A DNA stretch of 64,000 bases from Phlebotomus papatasi (GCF_024763615.1 NC_077223.1:79422627-79486626), one strand, 5' to 3'; counted from the first letter of the stretch, positions 1-13,479 are shown. The notes: generated by a model not told the origin, from the sequence alone. Numbers and translations: made by a program.

Positions 1-383
1 CAGAAGAGATCACTACTGGTTTTCTATAGACGGATCTTGCGTAGGATTTTTGGCCCCGTGAAAGATGATGCTTCAATGGGGAAATTTAGAAATTGGAGAA
101 GCTGTACGGGGAATCAAGTGGCTTTTCTGTTCAGGTGAGAGGAATGAGCTGACTCGGTCATGTGTACCTGATGCCTAACGAGAGAGAATGCCCAGAAAAT
201 TATGGAATCTGGAATTGGAAGGGAAAAAGTCGAGAAACCATCCCAGAAGGAGATGAAAACACTTAGTTATTGGATGATGTCCTTAAAGAACTGGGTGTGC
301 TTCGATGCTGGCAGAGAATGATTGCGGATCGCCGACAATGGAAAGGTGTGGTGGCGGAAGCCTTACGTTTCAAAAGAACGTGA
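1..383 (+). pseudogene. LINE reverse-transcriptase C-terminal remnant
   Basis: Reading across frames gives RRILRRIFGPVKDD near the start, a degenerate GHV-MP-ER stretch, then LDDVLKELGVLRCWQRMIAD and RRQWKGVVAEALRFKRT-stop (270-383). These match the C-terminal region of non-LTR retrotransposon polyproteins (R-WAGHV, D-WR-V motifs). Several stops and frameshifts show it is dead, and it is cut by the window start. Confidence 0.72.
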
Positions 384-916
384 TGCCTCATAGTAATCTA
401 ACAATGGAAACTGGTGTGATTTTCTTGATAGGGACTGTATCCGTTGCTCGCCAGTGGAAAAGTGGTCACTCTAAGAAGAAAATACTTCTTGGTCTTTCCC
501 AGAGCTTTCGGTCCAAATATGGACCTTCTTCAGTGGTCGAATAAATTGTGTTTTCACGGCTTTTCTCAGGAATCGGTCAAACTTTGTTGGTCAAGAAGAT
601 CATCACTAGAAAGATGTCACTGTGGTGGGTCTTTTCTTGTCAAAATTTCTCACTACAGGTGTTGAGAAGTTTTTCTCATCTAAACCTTCAATTAAATCTG
701 GCTCTTGCACACAAAGGGGAATATCACCAAGTCTCTGAATTACCTAAATCAAATGACAATTTCTCCTGTTAGACAATTCACTGCTCTTGAGGAGTAGATC
801 CTCTGATCTCTGAATTACCTGGAAAATATGCGAAATAATTGGTACAATTCCTCAATCCGGGAGAACGGATGAACGCAACGACTTGAAACTGCTGCTGTTT
901 TCCTTCACCAATGATA
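384..916. other. No gene recognised
   Basis: Short overlapping ORFs with no recognisable domain; possibly the 3' UTR of the LINE remnant before it. Confidence 0.5.
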
Positions 917-1456
917 TACAGTGAGTGTCAATAATTTGTTGCCTAATGGATGTTTGAGAAATCAAGTGAAAAAAATGATAGAAAAAAATACTTTTCCAAA
1001 TTTTTCTTTTTGCAGATGAGTTCCTTGTTATCCGTAGATATTATTTATAGTTTTCAAAAAAAATAATTAATTTTATTTCATATCAAAAATAATTGTTTTC
1101 CAAAAGTTGGTCATTTTTGAAAAATCAAAAGTTTGTTGCTTCATTAAAAAAACTTATTCAAAATGGTGAAAACGTGCAACCAACTTTATGTAAACCGGTT
1201 ACATTTTGAGCTTATGTCATTTGATAGACAAATGGTGGATTTGTACATTTTTAAGGCTGTCAATGGTAAATATATAGGTGTAAAAGTGATGATAAATAAC
1301 AAGAAATAATCAGTTTTTTGATAATTCATAATTTAGGTTATAATGGCAAATTACAAAAAGTTGAAAGGTGGGATATTGTCCAGAGATACTACTGGAAGGA
1401 ATCGGCGTCGCTTAATTGCCAAATTTTATGGACATTCATGAAAAGTTATACATAAA

Positions 1457-1648
1457 ATGGTCAAATATTATAGTTATGAGGCACGAGTACATCTGAAAAA
1501 CGCTACTGGTAGACCCAGGGTTTCGACTCAGAAAGTCGATAACCGCATTCTAGGTATCTCTGATAGTAACCCCATGATGTTTGCTTCAAAAATTCAGAGT
1601 CGGCTGGTTACAGAAGGCATACAGGCTTCAAAACCAACCGCAATTTAA
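1457..1648 (+). pseudogene. Tc1-like transposase N-terminal fragment, left arm
   Basis: MVKYYSYEARVHLKNATGRP then RVSTQKVDNRILGISDSNP and KIQSRLVTEGIQAS: a Tc1-type helix-turn-helix region with the GRPR linker. No catalytic DDE part remains. Confidence 0.75.
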
Positions 1649-1783
1649 TGAAAGTGGTAAGAATAATTACTTGGTTTGCAGGTTTCCATTGGTAAATAAA
1701 ACCAATCTGGTTAAAAGGTTGTAAATTCACTTGGAGCATGCTAAAAACGTAAAAATACAACCTCTTACGCAGTTTGGTTTTGA

Positions 1784-2032
1784 TTACCAATGGAATCTTG
1801 CGTGCCAAGTACCTATTCTTATATTTTCTTTCATTTTGAGTTTGATTTTCGAAGCATTTGAAGCCTGTATGCCTTCCGTAACCAGCCGACTCTGAATTTT
1901 TAAAGCAAACATCATGGGGTTACTATCAGAGATACCTAGAATGCGGTTATCGACTTTCTGAGTCGAAACCCTGGGTCTACCAGTAGCGTTTTTCAGATGT
2001 ACTCGTGCCTCATAACTATAATATTTGACCAT
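1784..2032 (-). pseudogene. Tc1-like transposase N-terminal fragment, right arm
   Basis: Inverted copy of the left-arm fragment (identical apart from one visible change in the shared part), continuing into KIKLKMKENIRIGTWHARFH, which resembles the Tc1 segment after the HTH. No catalytic residues remain. Confidence 0.75.
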
Positions 2033-2573
2033 TTTATGAATAACTTTTCATGAAATTCCATAAAATTTGGCAATTAAGCGACGCCGATTCCTTCCAGTAG
2101 TATCTCTGGACAATATCCCACCTTTCAACTTTTTGTAATTTGCCATTATAACCTAAATTATGAATTATCAAAAAAACTGATTATTTCTTGTTATTTATCA
2201 TCACTCTTACACCTATATATTTAACATTGAGAGCCTTAAAAATGTACAAATCCACCATTTGCCTATCAAATGACATAAGCTCAAAATGTAACCGGTTTAC
2301 ATAAAGTTGGTTGCACGTTTTCACCATTTTGAATAAGTTTTTTTAATGAGGCAACAAACTTTTGATTTTTCAAAAATGACCAACTTTTGGAAAACAATTA
2401 TTTTTGATATGAAATAAAATTAATTATTTTTTTTGAAAACTATAAATAATATCTACGGATAACAAGGAACTCATCTGCAAAAAGAAAAATTTGGAAAAGT
2501 ATTTTTTTCTATCATTTTTTTCACTTGATTTCTCAAACATCCATTAGGCAACAAACTATTGACACTCACTGTA

Positions 2574-3240
2574 TTTAGCACTCTCCTTCTTGACTCTACA
2601 CTCACTAATTTTAATTTTTATGCCAACATGCTTGAAACGTGCCTCCTCATGGATTTTGTTCACAAAGACTTCTTTTTCGGAACTAAAATTCCAACAATAA
2701 ACAACAACCATTGCTCTCTCTTATCACTTGCAACTTTTACAGGTATGCAAGCCTACATGAAATACTATCATGAATTGATCATTCAGTTTTAAATTTTAAA
2801 TTGAAAACGTTCAATTCTAAACAACAGGTTTGAAAAATTGCAATATGATTCTTATAAATAAGTAAGTAGTGAGGTACAGAAAATCACAGTGTTACCGTCA
2901 ATACTTTTTTCTTACTGCCAGTTCATAATCTATCGAAATTTGTTCAGAATCATAATGTTTAGGGAACCGACAAAGAACAAATCCGGTGATCGTCGGATGA
3001 CTGAAGAAAAGTGCGTAGAGCACCGAAAGCTCTGGGACGAAAAGAAATTTTTATTCTGGAGTGAACCTCACAGAATTTGTTCAGAATTGCCTTAGACTAC
3101 AAAACCTATATCACTAGTTCCGATCTGTTGAGAAATACACTCTCTAAAGTGCTGTTTCACCCATAATTTTGAGAAATCATTAGAAGAAATAGTTCAAGAT
3201 TTTTACGGACAAAATGGCCATTAAATTTTTATCATTTTGA
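2574..3240. other. Intergenic, nothing recognised
   Basis: AT-rich DNA with only short chance ORFs. Confidence 0.5.
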
Positions 3241-3410
3241 AACGCTTATAGCTTTTGGGGTCACGAGCCCCTATGTACACGCCTATCGATCCTCCGCCAC
3301 TTTAGAAAGATGCTCGCGGTCGATCCCAAGGCAAGATTTTGAATTTGCTTCAACTACGTTGGTGAATTTATCTTCATTTATGCGCTGAACATGTCCATAC
3401 CATCGAAGTT
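3241..3410 (-). pseudogene. LINE reverse-transcriptase C-terminal remnant
   Basis: On the minus strand it reads RWYGHVQRINEDKFTNVVEA then GIDREHLSKVAEDR, the typical tail of RT polyproteins (R-W-GHV-R, AEDR). A stop follows AEDR. It is a short dead relic. Confidence 0.65.
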
Positions 3411-5129
3411 ATAATATTACAATCCAAAAAAAGCAACTCCTCGATTATTAGTCCCCACGAACAGCTAGGTCACTCAGTCTCGACTGATTCCCTTAACCGC
3501 CCAGGGGTATCTCGTTTCGGCGTAGATCAAGAACAATAACAAAAGTTGTTCAGGAAGAACAATGGCATAAATATATTCCATGTTAATAAAAGTTTCATCT
3601 AAAGGTAATTAAAATATTTCAATTTTGAGTGGTTATAATTTCCCAAGAGGGTGTGGCCTAAAATAGTTTTTCAATAGAGCTTAGGAGTCGAAAATTTACT
3701 TTGAATTTAATTTATCGACCAGTTAAGTTCTAAAAAAACCTTTTGCTTTTTTTGCAACTGAATGTAATTTTTTTGAAAATAAAATTTATGTGAAGAATAC
3801 AATAAATTAAAAAAAAATAGTAACAGAAATTAATTGTACTTCGCGATATTTTTTAAAACAACCTTTTTTTGTTTTGTGTCTTAATGCATCATCATTTTTA
3901 GTGAAAGGTTTTTCTTTCTAATTGGGAAAATTCTTTTACTGTTTTCTATGAAAAATATTAAAAATATTGCAGCTTCTTTTTCTGGAACACTTATTGCGAA
4001 ATTAGCGAAAAATATTGATAGTATGATGAAACATAGCTCGGAAATTGGAGGGTCTTGGTTTCTATTAGTCCGAATTTCTCATCAAAAGATCAGTCAATAT
4101 TATGTTTCAATCTTAGGACACAACTATACATATTTATAAAAAAAATTGAGATAAAATAAATCTTACGGATTTTAGCACGCAGCAAACTTCCCTTTCCCAT
4201 AATTTTAACCCTCCTGGTACACTTTATTTTCATTATAGATTTATTACAGTATTTTTTTCTTTGTACATCACCAAGAAACTTTTTAATTAGAAAAAGTAAG
4301 CCTGATTGTGCAAACAAAATTAAGAAAGTTGATATTCTATGCTTCTTAAAGATTTTTTTTTAAATTGCAAATTATTGGCATAGTATTAAATTTCTGCAGT
4401 CTGTGAATTAAACAATAGATTAAAGTAAATTAACATGGGATATAATTTAAGCCAAACTGAATGAGGTTAGAGTGGTTAAACTTGAGCCACAAGACATTTA
4501 TCTGCTTGTCATTCCAGGCTCATTGCTAGTGCAAACATTCCCGGAAATTTGTGAAGAAATTTACATGAATTGAAATTCTATTCTATTCAATAAATCTGAG
4601 AGATGCAGAGAAATGCTGCTGCTCGGTGACTAAATGAATGACGAGATTATTGAGAGCTAAATGAAAGTGGGACATTGGAACACTGCGGAGGATTTTTGTC
4701 ATAACCTGACATTCAGCTTTCCCTATGGAAACTAATCCAATAAATACAGAATCACAATTTTCTGCAAAACCTCTGAAACCCCAAGAGAACAGTTTTAAGT
4801 TTAATCACTAAAATTGTCATATGTCTGAAATAGCATGACATTTCGATGTGTTTCAATTTAAATCTGTAGAGTTTGAGAAAAAATACCGTTCTATTGATAA
4901 AAGTTTCCTTTTCAATATTAAACGACACAGTAATTGCTACACTAATACTACAAAATACCTAATTTATATTCCAATCATTAGTTAGTAAATAAGTAAAATT
5001 CTATCAGTAAGGAATTCTTAAAAATATTAAATAGGAGATTTCAAAAAATAAAATGGTTAATTAAATAATTCTTCCTTCCTCGACAAATAAAGTATGTATA
5101 TAAATTTGATGATTCAAAGATGCATAATT
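3411..5129. other. Intergenic, nothing recognised
   Basis: AT-rich, short ORFs only, no domain or repeat I can name. Confidence 0.45.
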
Positions 5130-5847
5130 GAGGCGCTCAGAGCAAAAAAACTCCAAGTCGTGTGCATTTCCCTATTAAAATAGGGGTTTTTTGCTCTGAG
5201 CTCCCCAATTATGATAGGGAAGGGTACATTTTCAAGAGGTGGGGATTCCGGAAATCGTCCGGAAAATACAATTCATTCAGGGAAACTCATCAAATTTTTC
5301 CAGAGCTTTCGGCTCGGTCTCCAAGTCTGGTAAAATTTTACGAACATTTTTGGATGTTTACGAACATTTACGAACAATGTTTGTAAAAGTACAAAAAATG
5401 CTCGTCAAGTGATCATGTTACGAACTATGTTTCATATACTTACGAGCATTTCGTAAGTCCGTAATAGGAATTCACAAACATTTACGGACAATTTTACAAA
5501 AAATATTGTTTTCTGTGTAATAGGGAAGACTTTCAGGCTTCGTACACACTCTAGCCTCGAACATTTCACAGTTTTTCAACTCACCACTTCATATTTCTTC
5601 TCATCACTTCATTTTTTTAGTTATTAAAATATGCCACAGGTAGATCAGATTCATTAAAGGAATATGGAAAAAAATATGAAGTGTTCGAAGCCAAAATGTG
5701 TGCGAAACCTGAAATCCTTTCCCTACTTTATGAACTTATATTATTTATATTCGAGCTTTCGCACATTTGAGGAGCTCGGAGCAAAAAAAAACGCTATTTT
5801 AATAGGGAAATGCATACGACTTAGAGTTTTTTTGCTCTGAGCGCCTC
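5130..5847. mobile_element. MITE with GAGGCGCTCAGAGC termini
   Basis: GAGGCGCTCAGAGCAAAAAA at the left matches the inverted right end (GCTCTGAGCGCCTC). About 55 bp of TIR are visible, including a shared TTTCCCTATT stretch. A second inverted pair lies inside (near 5520 and 5715). No coding capacity. Confidence 0.75.
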
Positions 5848-8800
5848 ATTTAATCAACCTATGAATGGTTCTTGCTTCAAAATTGCTCTCTATAAGCAAC
5901 AAAGATAGCTTAAAATGACTTTTGCAAACGACTTTCTTAATGCTACACTATCTTCTTGGTTGGATAATTAATTAAATCGTTAGAATTTTATATTAGGTAA
6001 TTATAAACCGTTTGTTTTTAATTTAAATTTAAATTTAAGCTTCCACTTTTTCTACAGTGCAAAATTATCACATATACTACAAAGCACATTTTAGCTGAGA
6101 TTCTTTAAATTCTCACGTTTAAAAATCGGTACCAAATTGTATTCTATTTCCTAAAATGTCTTTGAAATTTGTTTTAATAGGGTAAATTAAGCTAATTTAA
6201 AACCTGCTTCAAATGGAAATTTTTCGCTACTCCAAATGGAAATGTCATTGTTTTCATGATAAATACAGTACTAAATTACTATATTTATATATTTTCTATA
6301 CCACAGTTTCATTATTTAGTAAATTTTGCTCCAAATAAAGCGAAAATCCATTCATATTCATAAATTTTAATTTGTAAAATTCCGAGAAAAATCAAAAGTG
6401 TATCTTTTTACCATTGAATTTTTCATCGATCGCCCATGTTTTCCAGTGAAAAACACAATAAGGTGACTTTTGTTATTGGTTTTGTTTAACATTTATGTCA
6501 CATTTATGGCTAATTTTGGTTAAATTAAGTGCTAATCTTTATTGTTAATGGTACGTGAAGTTTTCAAATAAAATAATTACCTATCTCGTGAACAAAAAGG
6601 GCTTTTCTGAAGTGTCTGCATATGCTTCAATAGGAAGTCCCGGAAATATGATTTTTTTTGGAGAAATTTCCTTATTGTTTTAGATGAGAAAAGAGAAAAG
6701 ATCGGGAATAAGAACAAATCCTGCACTCAAGAGCAACTCAACAAGGTTTTTGGAAGTCTTTCGTCGTGGTTTCACTTATACACTGTTTGTCTCCAATTAG
6801 AAACTTTCCCTTGTCTCCATTTCGATTAATATGTTTCCAATACGCTCGCGTATTTTTCTTGTATTTGAGAAGTTTTTAAATTGTATCTAAAGAATTTTCA
6901 CTAAACAGTAACATTCTAGAAGAGTCAAGGAGCAAATTTATGTAATTCTCTTCAGAAAAAATTATGAACTTAATGTGTTGAATCTTCTGTCTAAGTTAAA
7001 GCGTTTGGAAATGGTTTTGAATTAGGACATTTACCCTAGCTCAGCTAGTCCTATGCCTCGCTGTTTTGAAATGAACGCTGGATCAGATTAATTAGGCATA
7101 CAAAATATTTAGTATAAAAGTGTGAATCGTCCGAAGAAACAGAATCCTCCAATAAATGAGATTTTGAGGCCGTTCCGCAGTTCAAAAAGTGTAAAACATT
7201 TTAAAATCGATCTATTTTCATAATGTTTCGAAGCGTCCAATTTTTGCGAAAAAAGTTTACAAAAGGCAATGAAAGTATGCAACAAAGAGTCACATAAATA
7301 GCATCTTTTGTTGAAAATTTCATATTTACTGCTCAAAAAAAAAGCGTGGCAGAAATGAATGCGCAAAATTACTTCCCGTGAGGTAAAAACCGATTAAACT
7401 TACCGGGAAAAACGTTCTCACACTTTTATGCACTCTCTTTGTTGAAATATATTTTCATTTTGTATGAATAATTACTCTAAGGACAATGGAGGATTCACAA
7501 AAGTACGCGATAATGTTGAACATATTTTTTTAGGCACATTTTTCAGGGCAATTGTGTGTGAACCGAGGTGGTAGTCTATTTCATCAAATTAACAAGAAAA
7601 TTATCATTCAATTCACACACCTGAAGGACTTTCTCACAAGGTATGTCAAATGACAAGGGATTAAGGGTAGAATAAAGGAACATTAGCTGAGGAAGATTAG
7701 AATTTTGCACTCTAACTGGGATGTTCTTTCAATTTTGAGCAAATGTCTTCTATCTCATTTATTTTAAAGTACCATTTAACTTATGGTTCATTAGCGCATT
7801 TCAAAGATCTGCAAGATGAGAGTGTAACTATGAAGCTTTCCCATAGTAATAGCATTTAGAGAATTACAAATATATGTTTCTCATCTTGCAAGATACTATT
7901 AAAAAGTTTTACAAAGTGCACTTTCGTGGAGTTTTCTAATTTGTATCGCATGAATTCTGCAGTACTTTCAATATGACCCTATTGTAATGGAGACTTTTAT
8001 AGTTTTACATTTTGAAAGTTTCACAGTATTATACATTTTTAATTGTTATATAGCAATTTGCAATATAATTTAGGGTTTATTACATATAATCTGTGGTATT
8101 TTTTTCTCAAATTTACTTATTCACATTCAAATGATTTTACTAATATTTTCAGTTATCTGCACATGATTTCGAGTTCTTTGTCAAAAGTAAGCCGCAGATT
8201 CAGGAAGACCTACAAAAGTTTTCGCGAATTGCATTCAAAATTGTATTTGCAATATAAGTGAAAGTTCAAATTATGCCATTGTCAGTGCATTAATCGAAAT
8301 TCATGCCCGCTAACCCTTTTTGTCAGAGCGACTATGACAATTAATTAAGCTGCCTCGTGGGATGTGTTGAATAAATTTGCATTTACGCGAGGTATAAAAG
8401 AGCTCCGTGAATTTCTGGGTGGGAAAGCAAACACTTCGGGAAGACTTATAGTCATATATGAGTGCCTTGTACAGAAGCATTTAATTTCCGGACTATCATT
8501 TGTTTGCAAAATGTCTGGGGCAAAAGCGTAGCTTTTTACCACCGAAAATGCTCACCTTTTCCATGCAATTAAAAGTTATACTTTTGGGATGGAGAATGCT
8601 GACAATAGATCATTGGAGAAGAAATGAGGAATTTTTATGTCGACATAATAAATTTATGACTTCAATCTTCTCAATACGAAGTACTAATTCCATTTCGTAC
8701 CAGACTTTTTGCATATACTTTATAACTTTACTTCGAATGTACTTGATGGATAAATTCCAGAAGCAATTTAAAACTCACTTCTAGTAAATGAGATATTTTT

Positions 8801-8874
8801 TTGTTCAGTCTTTATCACAAAAAGATAATAAAGAAACTACTATAAGATCAGAAAGTACAAAAGAAAAGCAATAC
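5848..8874. other. Intergenic, nothing firm
   Basis: AT-rich DNA. A GGTATAAAAGAG box at 8391 has no convincing gene after it. Confidence 0.4.
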
Positions 8875-8936
8875 GAAAAATGGGAGGCAAGGCATCTCAT
8901 ACTTAGCCAAATGCTCGAACTCGTGACGTAGTCTAG

Positions 8937-9757
8937 GGGAGACTGGGGCAAAATTTGTCAAAATGAAAATATCAATATTTACTATTTTCTAAAATAAAAG
9001 AGACTGAGACTTGAAATTTGTATTATAGATTCTTCTTTAAACTTACAAAGTTTCAAGGGATTCGAGGAAGGATTATGTAAAATAATTAATTATTTATTTA
9101 TTTCGATGTATCGGGCTTTTATAGCCATTTTGTACATTATTCAGTTTACAAATTTATTATTCAGATTGCAATGTTTCGTGAAAAATGCCCATTCAGACGC
9201 TTCAATCATTTGCACCGGGCGGGACACAAACTCACAATTGTGACAGTCGAGTCATGGGTCACACCGCCCAAGAGCCAAACGCTCTTATCAATTGCACCAC
9301 GGACCTCCCTATGTAAAATAAAAATTAATGAAATTTTGAGTCCTATTTTTGGAATATTTGGCTTTCAGAAAATATCAATACTGATTAGCTCAATTTAAGC
9401 ACATTTCTCGTTAAGATAGAGAAAAATGATCTTGGACAATGTTGTATGTAGAGGAATAAATTTCTTATAAAAATATATCTATTTGATATTTTTAACGTTT
9501 GCGAGAGTAAAACGTCATAAATTATCCGAAGACTGACAAAATTTGTCCCAGCAACTTTGAGAATCTCCACAAAATTGACTTTTAGAAAATGATTCGAAAA
9601 TCACATTTCTTTCAAGATAGAGGAAAATAGTCTTCTGCAATGTTGTAGAGCAGTAAATTTCCTATAAGAATATCCTCATTATAAAACGTTTAAGTTTACT
9701 AAGAGCTCGGGAAAGAATTAAATTTGCGTTTTGACAAGTTTTGCCCCAGTCTTTCAA
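8937..9757. mobile_element. MITE with GACTGGGGCAAAA termini
   Basis: GGGGAGACTGGGGCAAAATT at the left is matched by inverted AAGTTTTGCCCCAGTCT at the right. A SINE is inserted inside (9086-9309). Confidence 0.65.
9086..9309 (-). mobile_element. tRNA-derived SINE with 12-bp target duplication
   Basis: On the minus strand it starts with a tRNA-like head: an A-box-like TGGTGCAATTGATAAGAG, then a degenerate B-box-like GAGTTTGTGTCCC. It ends in an A/T-rich AAATAAATAA tail. TATGTAAAATAA flanks both sides (9074-9085, 9310-9321). Confidence 0.75.
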
Positions 9758-10001
9758 AAATACTTTCGCATACCGTTCATTACTAATTTCAACCGATTCA
9801 TAAAATATTCAAAAGATCGTCCAAAATTCTTTAAGAGAAATACAATTAATGCTCGAATAAAAATTAGTTTTTGGTTCTCAACCGGTTAATCTCCGGATCA
9901 TAACCGATTGCAACGGGTTCAGTCGGACTTGTCAGAAATTCCAATACCTTTTCAATACATGACCGCATTTAGTTGAAGTCCGAAGTCAGTATTAAAAATT
10001 A

Positions 10002-10803
10002 TAGGGGAACCTGGGGTACCACCAAACACTTTTGAAAGATGGGATTTTGATTGAATTTTCCAAGAAAACTGTGAATTTTAGGAAAATGTTGCTTACCCCA
10101 TTTTATAGCCTTGGGCATAGGCTGCTGATTAATGCATATGAGAATGATGTAATACAATGCAATTTTTCATAAAAAGGAAAATTCGAAATGCGTGCAACTC
10201 GGGGTGCTTGCAACTCGGAATGCGTGAAAATTCGATTGTGAGTTGAATTTTGGGGGTAAAGGATCGCGTCGAGCCAATTTCATCCATTTCGAATGCCGAG
10301 AACAGTTTACTCGACGCGATTCTTTACCCCCAAAATTCAACTCACAATCGAATTTTCACGTATTTCGAGTTGCAAGCACCCCGAGTTGCACGCATTTCGA
10401 GGTCACCTGTAAAGAATCTCAGCTACCATAAGCTTATCTGGGCTTATCACTGGTCATTTTATTCTCTTAAAAAAATGTGAACATTAATTTCTTTAATAAA
10501 TACCTAAATATTATCTCAAAACATGTAGAAAAGTACTGGTGTAGTGAAATTTTATTTAACTAATTTCAATTTCATTTTCCAGGTAGACATATAAATGATT
10601 AAAATTATCACAATCTCACAATTTTACGAATAAAGATCCTCATTTCTAAACTACTTGAACTATGTGGATCATTATTTCGCTGGGCAAGCATTCCTATAGT
10701 ATCTATGATTTCATATAAGTCTCATTCTCTAAAATCTTATAGCTATATGAAAAATCGCAGTGTTTGGTAGTACCCCTGTTTGGCGGTACCCCAGTTTCCC
10801 CTA
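10002..10803. mobile_element. MITE with TAGGGGAAACTGGGGTACC termini
   Basis: TAGGGGAACCTGGGGTACCA at the left matches inverted GGTACCCCAGTTTCCCCTA at the right. A palindromic element is nested inside. Confidence 0.75.
10184..10399. repeat. Near-perfect 216-bp palindrome
   Basis: CGAAATGCGTGCAACTCGGG at the left is repeated inverted at the right, and the match continues through TTTTGGGGGTAAAG and CGCGTCGAG to a short centre. A shorter relative is at 35512-35637. Flanking ACCTGTAAAGAATCTCAGCT belongs to the MITE-K family. Confidence 0.8.
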
Positions 10804-10984
10804 CATAATCAAAAATTCGAAATAAATGATAATTCTACAATAAAAGGAAACAGTTTCAGCTCTAAAACTCTTTGTGTCATTTTTTTAAATTAGTTTTTGG
10901 ATGGTTTTTTTTTCGAGGTAAACATATCGTCCATATACGAAAATACCGTTGAGACATTTTTAACAAGGATTATTTATAAGCAAT

Positions 10985-11385
10985 TACAGTGGCTCGAATT
11001 CGCGGTTCCCCGAAAAAATATATGAGCTTCCTGTGAGTAACCTGTAAGTTCCCTGAAAAAACAAATGTATTCCCCAACTTTTCTAAAAAAAAAATACATG
11101 GGTTCTCTGGGTTCCCTGTAAAAATATATAGGTTCTCTGTGAGTTCCCTGAAAAATGTATGGGTTCCCGGAGGTCCCTGAGATTTCCCTGAAAAATGTAT
11201 GGATCCCCGATTCACCAATAATATATGAGTTCCCCGTGAGTTCCCTGAAAATTATATGAATTCCCCGAGTGCCCTAAGAATTCCCTGAAAAATGTATGGG
11301 TTCCGAATCCTGGAGATTCCCATGGGTTCTCTGACAAAATGTATAGGTTCTCCGTGAGTTCCCCGTGAGTTTCCTGACCAGATTG
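10985..11385. repeat. Degenerate tandem repeat (GTTCCCTGAAAAATGTATGG)
   Basis: Units built from GTTCCCTGAAAAATGTATGG recur with variable spacing and substitutions. No coding sense. Confidence 0.7.
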
Positions 11386-11426
11386 GTTCAAGTTGTCTAC
11401 AATGAGTTACCCTTTGGTTCCTAATA

Positions 11427-11863
11427 GAGTAGAGCCTCGCTATAGGCCATATTTGGTTCCAGATTTGACATTTGGGTTGCACTATATTGTCCATGTCATT
11501 TTTTAAAATTATAAACGACTTTTAGTATTGAAATTGCTCGACGGCTTCCATTTTCTTTGCGATTGTGGTACTTGTCCTCGCTCTCTTCATTATGGATCAC
11601 AATTATCACAATTACTCAATAAAGTTTTCCAAAAATATTCAAATAATTATGACGACATTTAAAGTTGGTAAATTTCATGAAATGTCATGAATTTCCGCCT
11701 AAGGTAGATGGCGACTGCTGAGAAATTTCTGAAATTGTATTATCTCTAACAACATTGCATGTCGCTTACTGAAAAACATAACCTAACTTAAAATCAGTGT
11801 TTTGAAATCAACAGTCGATAAATTGTGGACTATGGAGCGATGGCCTATAGCGGGGTTCTACTG
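11427..11863. mobile_element. MITE with pogo-like CAGTAGA(A/G)CC termini
   Basis: GAGTAGAGCCTCGCTATAGG at the left matches inverted CCTATAGCGGGGTTCTACTG at the right. Confidence 0.65.
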
Positions 11864-12214
11864 TAACGCTAATATAACGATTTTTTAATGTCAAGGGTTA
11901 ATATGGTTAAATAACGTATTTCTCAACAGAATGGAGTCATATTGGGTTCGATGGAAAGGTGTTGGAAATTCACATAAGACTGATTTGGTTCCATTCACTT
12001 ATGAACTGGTTAAGAATTGATAAGCAATTTTTATACGAAAATCAATTGTATTACTCCTCAATTATTTTGTTTGATTTTTTATGTGACTTGTAAATCGATT
12101 CATATCGGTTGTAAAATCAGTCTGCAAATGATATGAAAGTACTCTTGAGGTATAGTATCAACATCACGAGTTCGAGCATTTCGCAAAGCATTCGATGCTT
12201 TGCCACCCCTTTCT

Positions 12215-13479
12215 AAATGTATTTTACATTTGTGAAGCCAACATATCGAAAATAAACAAAATTATATTAGTGTTATTACCTTTACAAAAAAAATAATCTA
12301 ATCCATTTATCATTCCATTCTGGGATAAATTCAACTGGCGTGCCATTTGCGTGCTGTTTTATAAGTTGAATTGTAACGAATCCGATGATTTCAGGTTGCA
12401 AAAAGCGAGAGGGAAAAATACTAGTTGATTGATTATTCTACGTGACATTTTGCTAATGTCTCTTTGAATCCGATTTTTCTTCTCACAAAACATAGTACAA
12501 GCTTTCAGAAACAATTTTTCATTTACACAAACGTGAGAATACTTAATTTCACTCACATTAATTTTCGTTTGGGCCCTTTTTATCAATTGATTTTATTTTC
12601 GATTGGTTCAATTAGACTGCTAATTAAGATTCACAAGGAATGCAATTAAATCTTCGTCAAAAGTAATATAATACTTGTTTGAATGTGCTCATCAACATTT
12701 AAATCAAATTGAAGAATGGACTAAAAGAGAAACTCATTGAAATTTCTTATTAAATCTTTTCTTATAGGATCTCTTTGAAGTTATTTCTTAATAAGTAGAC
12801 TGCATAAAAAACTCAATCAGGGATAACATAAAGATAAAAAATAGTATAGTATCAATGTTCGTTATCATGTTAGCTAAAGGAAACATGGGAATATGATTTT
12901 CTGTTCCCTATTCTTGATTTTCAAGTCTCTTTCAATGCAGAATCATAACTGAAAGTCTGTATCAGAGAAAAGCATCTGTTAAGCTTTTTCCCAATTTATT
13001 GACATGTCATATTTTCCATAATCCTATCAGTTCAGATGGTGAGAATATGTTTCTTGCACGATCATCGAAGTTTTTTTTCTTAGAAAGTTCCACACTGTTA
13101 CGATTCTGAGAAAGATTCACAAACTGAAGGCTAGAAAAAAGTTTCATAAATCCCTGAATCAGCTTGAATTTCACGTGTATAGAAACTTGAAGAATTGTTG
13201 CAAAGGAAAAAAGAAAAGTGAATAAAAACAGTTTTCATCTGAAACAAATTTTAGTTGCTGCACAGGATGATATGCAGAAAAATGAAACTGTATTTTGTGC
13301 AATTCCATTTGAAATCTCAGCTGAGAATGAAATTCTACCAATTGAGAAAGAAGGTAAATTTGTGGAGAATACAGTGAAAAGAACTGTAAAATAAATAAGC
13401 CAATACTGGTTTCGGTTTAAGAGCGTTATGATTCACAAATTGGAAATCTGGAGTGGAATGATAACTTTTTTCGATACTA
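12215..13479. other. Intergenic, nothing recognised
   Basis: AT-rich DNA without recognisable coding or repeats. Confidence 0.45.

Larger units (their letters stand above)
919..2571. mobile_element. Foldback element of two head-to-head Tc1-type halves
   Basis: The terminal sequence CAGTGAGTGTCAATA is repeated inverted at the right end and flanked by TA on both sides (917-918, 2572-2573), the Tc1/mariner target duplication. Arms of about 715 bp (919-1631 and 1857-2571) are near-perfect inverted copies. The spacer is itself a diverged inverted repeat. Each arm carries the N-terminal part of a Tc1-like transposase. Confidence 0.9.
8875..12214. repeat. Inverted-repeat-bounded block holding nested elements
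   Basis: GGCAAGGCATC and AAATGCTCGAACTCGTGA at 8886-8926 recur inverted at 12163-12212. Between them sit at least four other elements (8937, 10002, 10985, 11427), so this may be an old transposon inflated by later insertions. Confidence 0.5.

Noticed and set aside
8391..8542. GGTATAAAAGAG box followed by an ATG
   Set aside because: The frame after the ATG at 8510 closes after a few codons, no splice sites fit, and the initiator context is poor.
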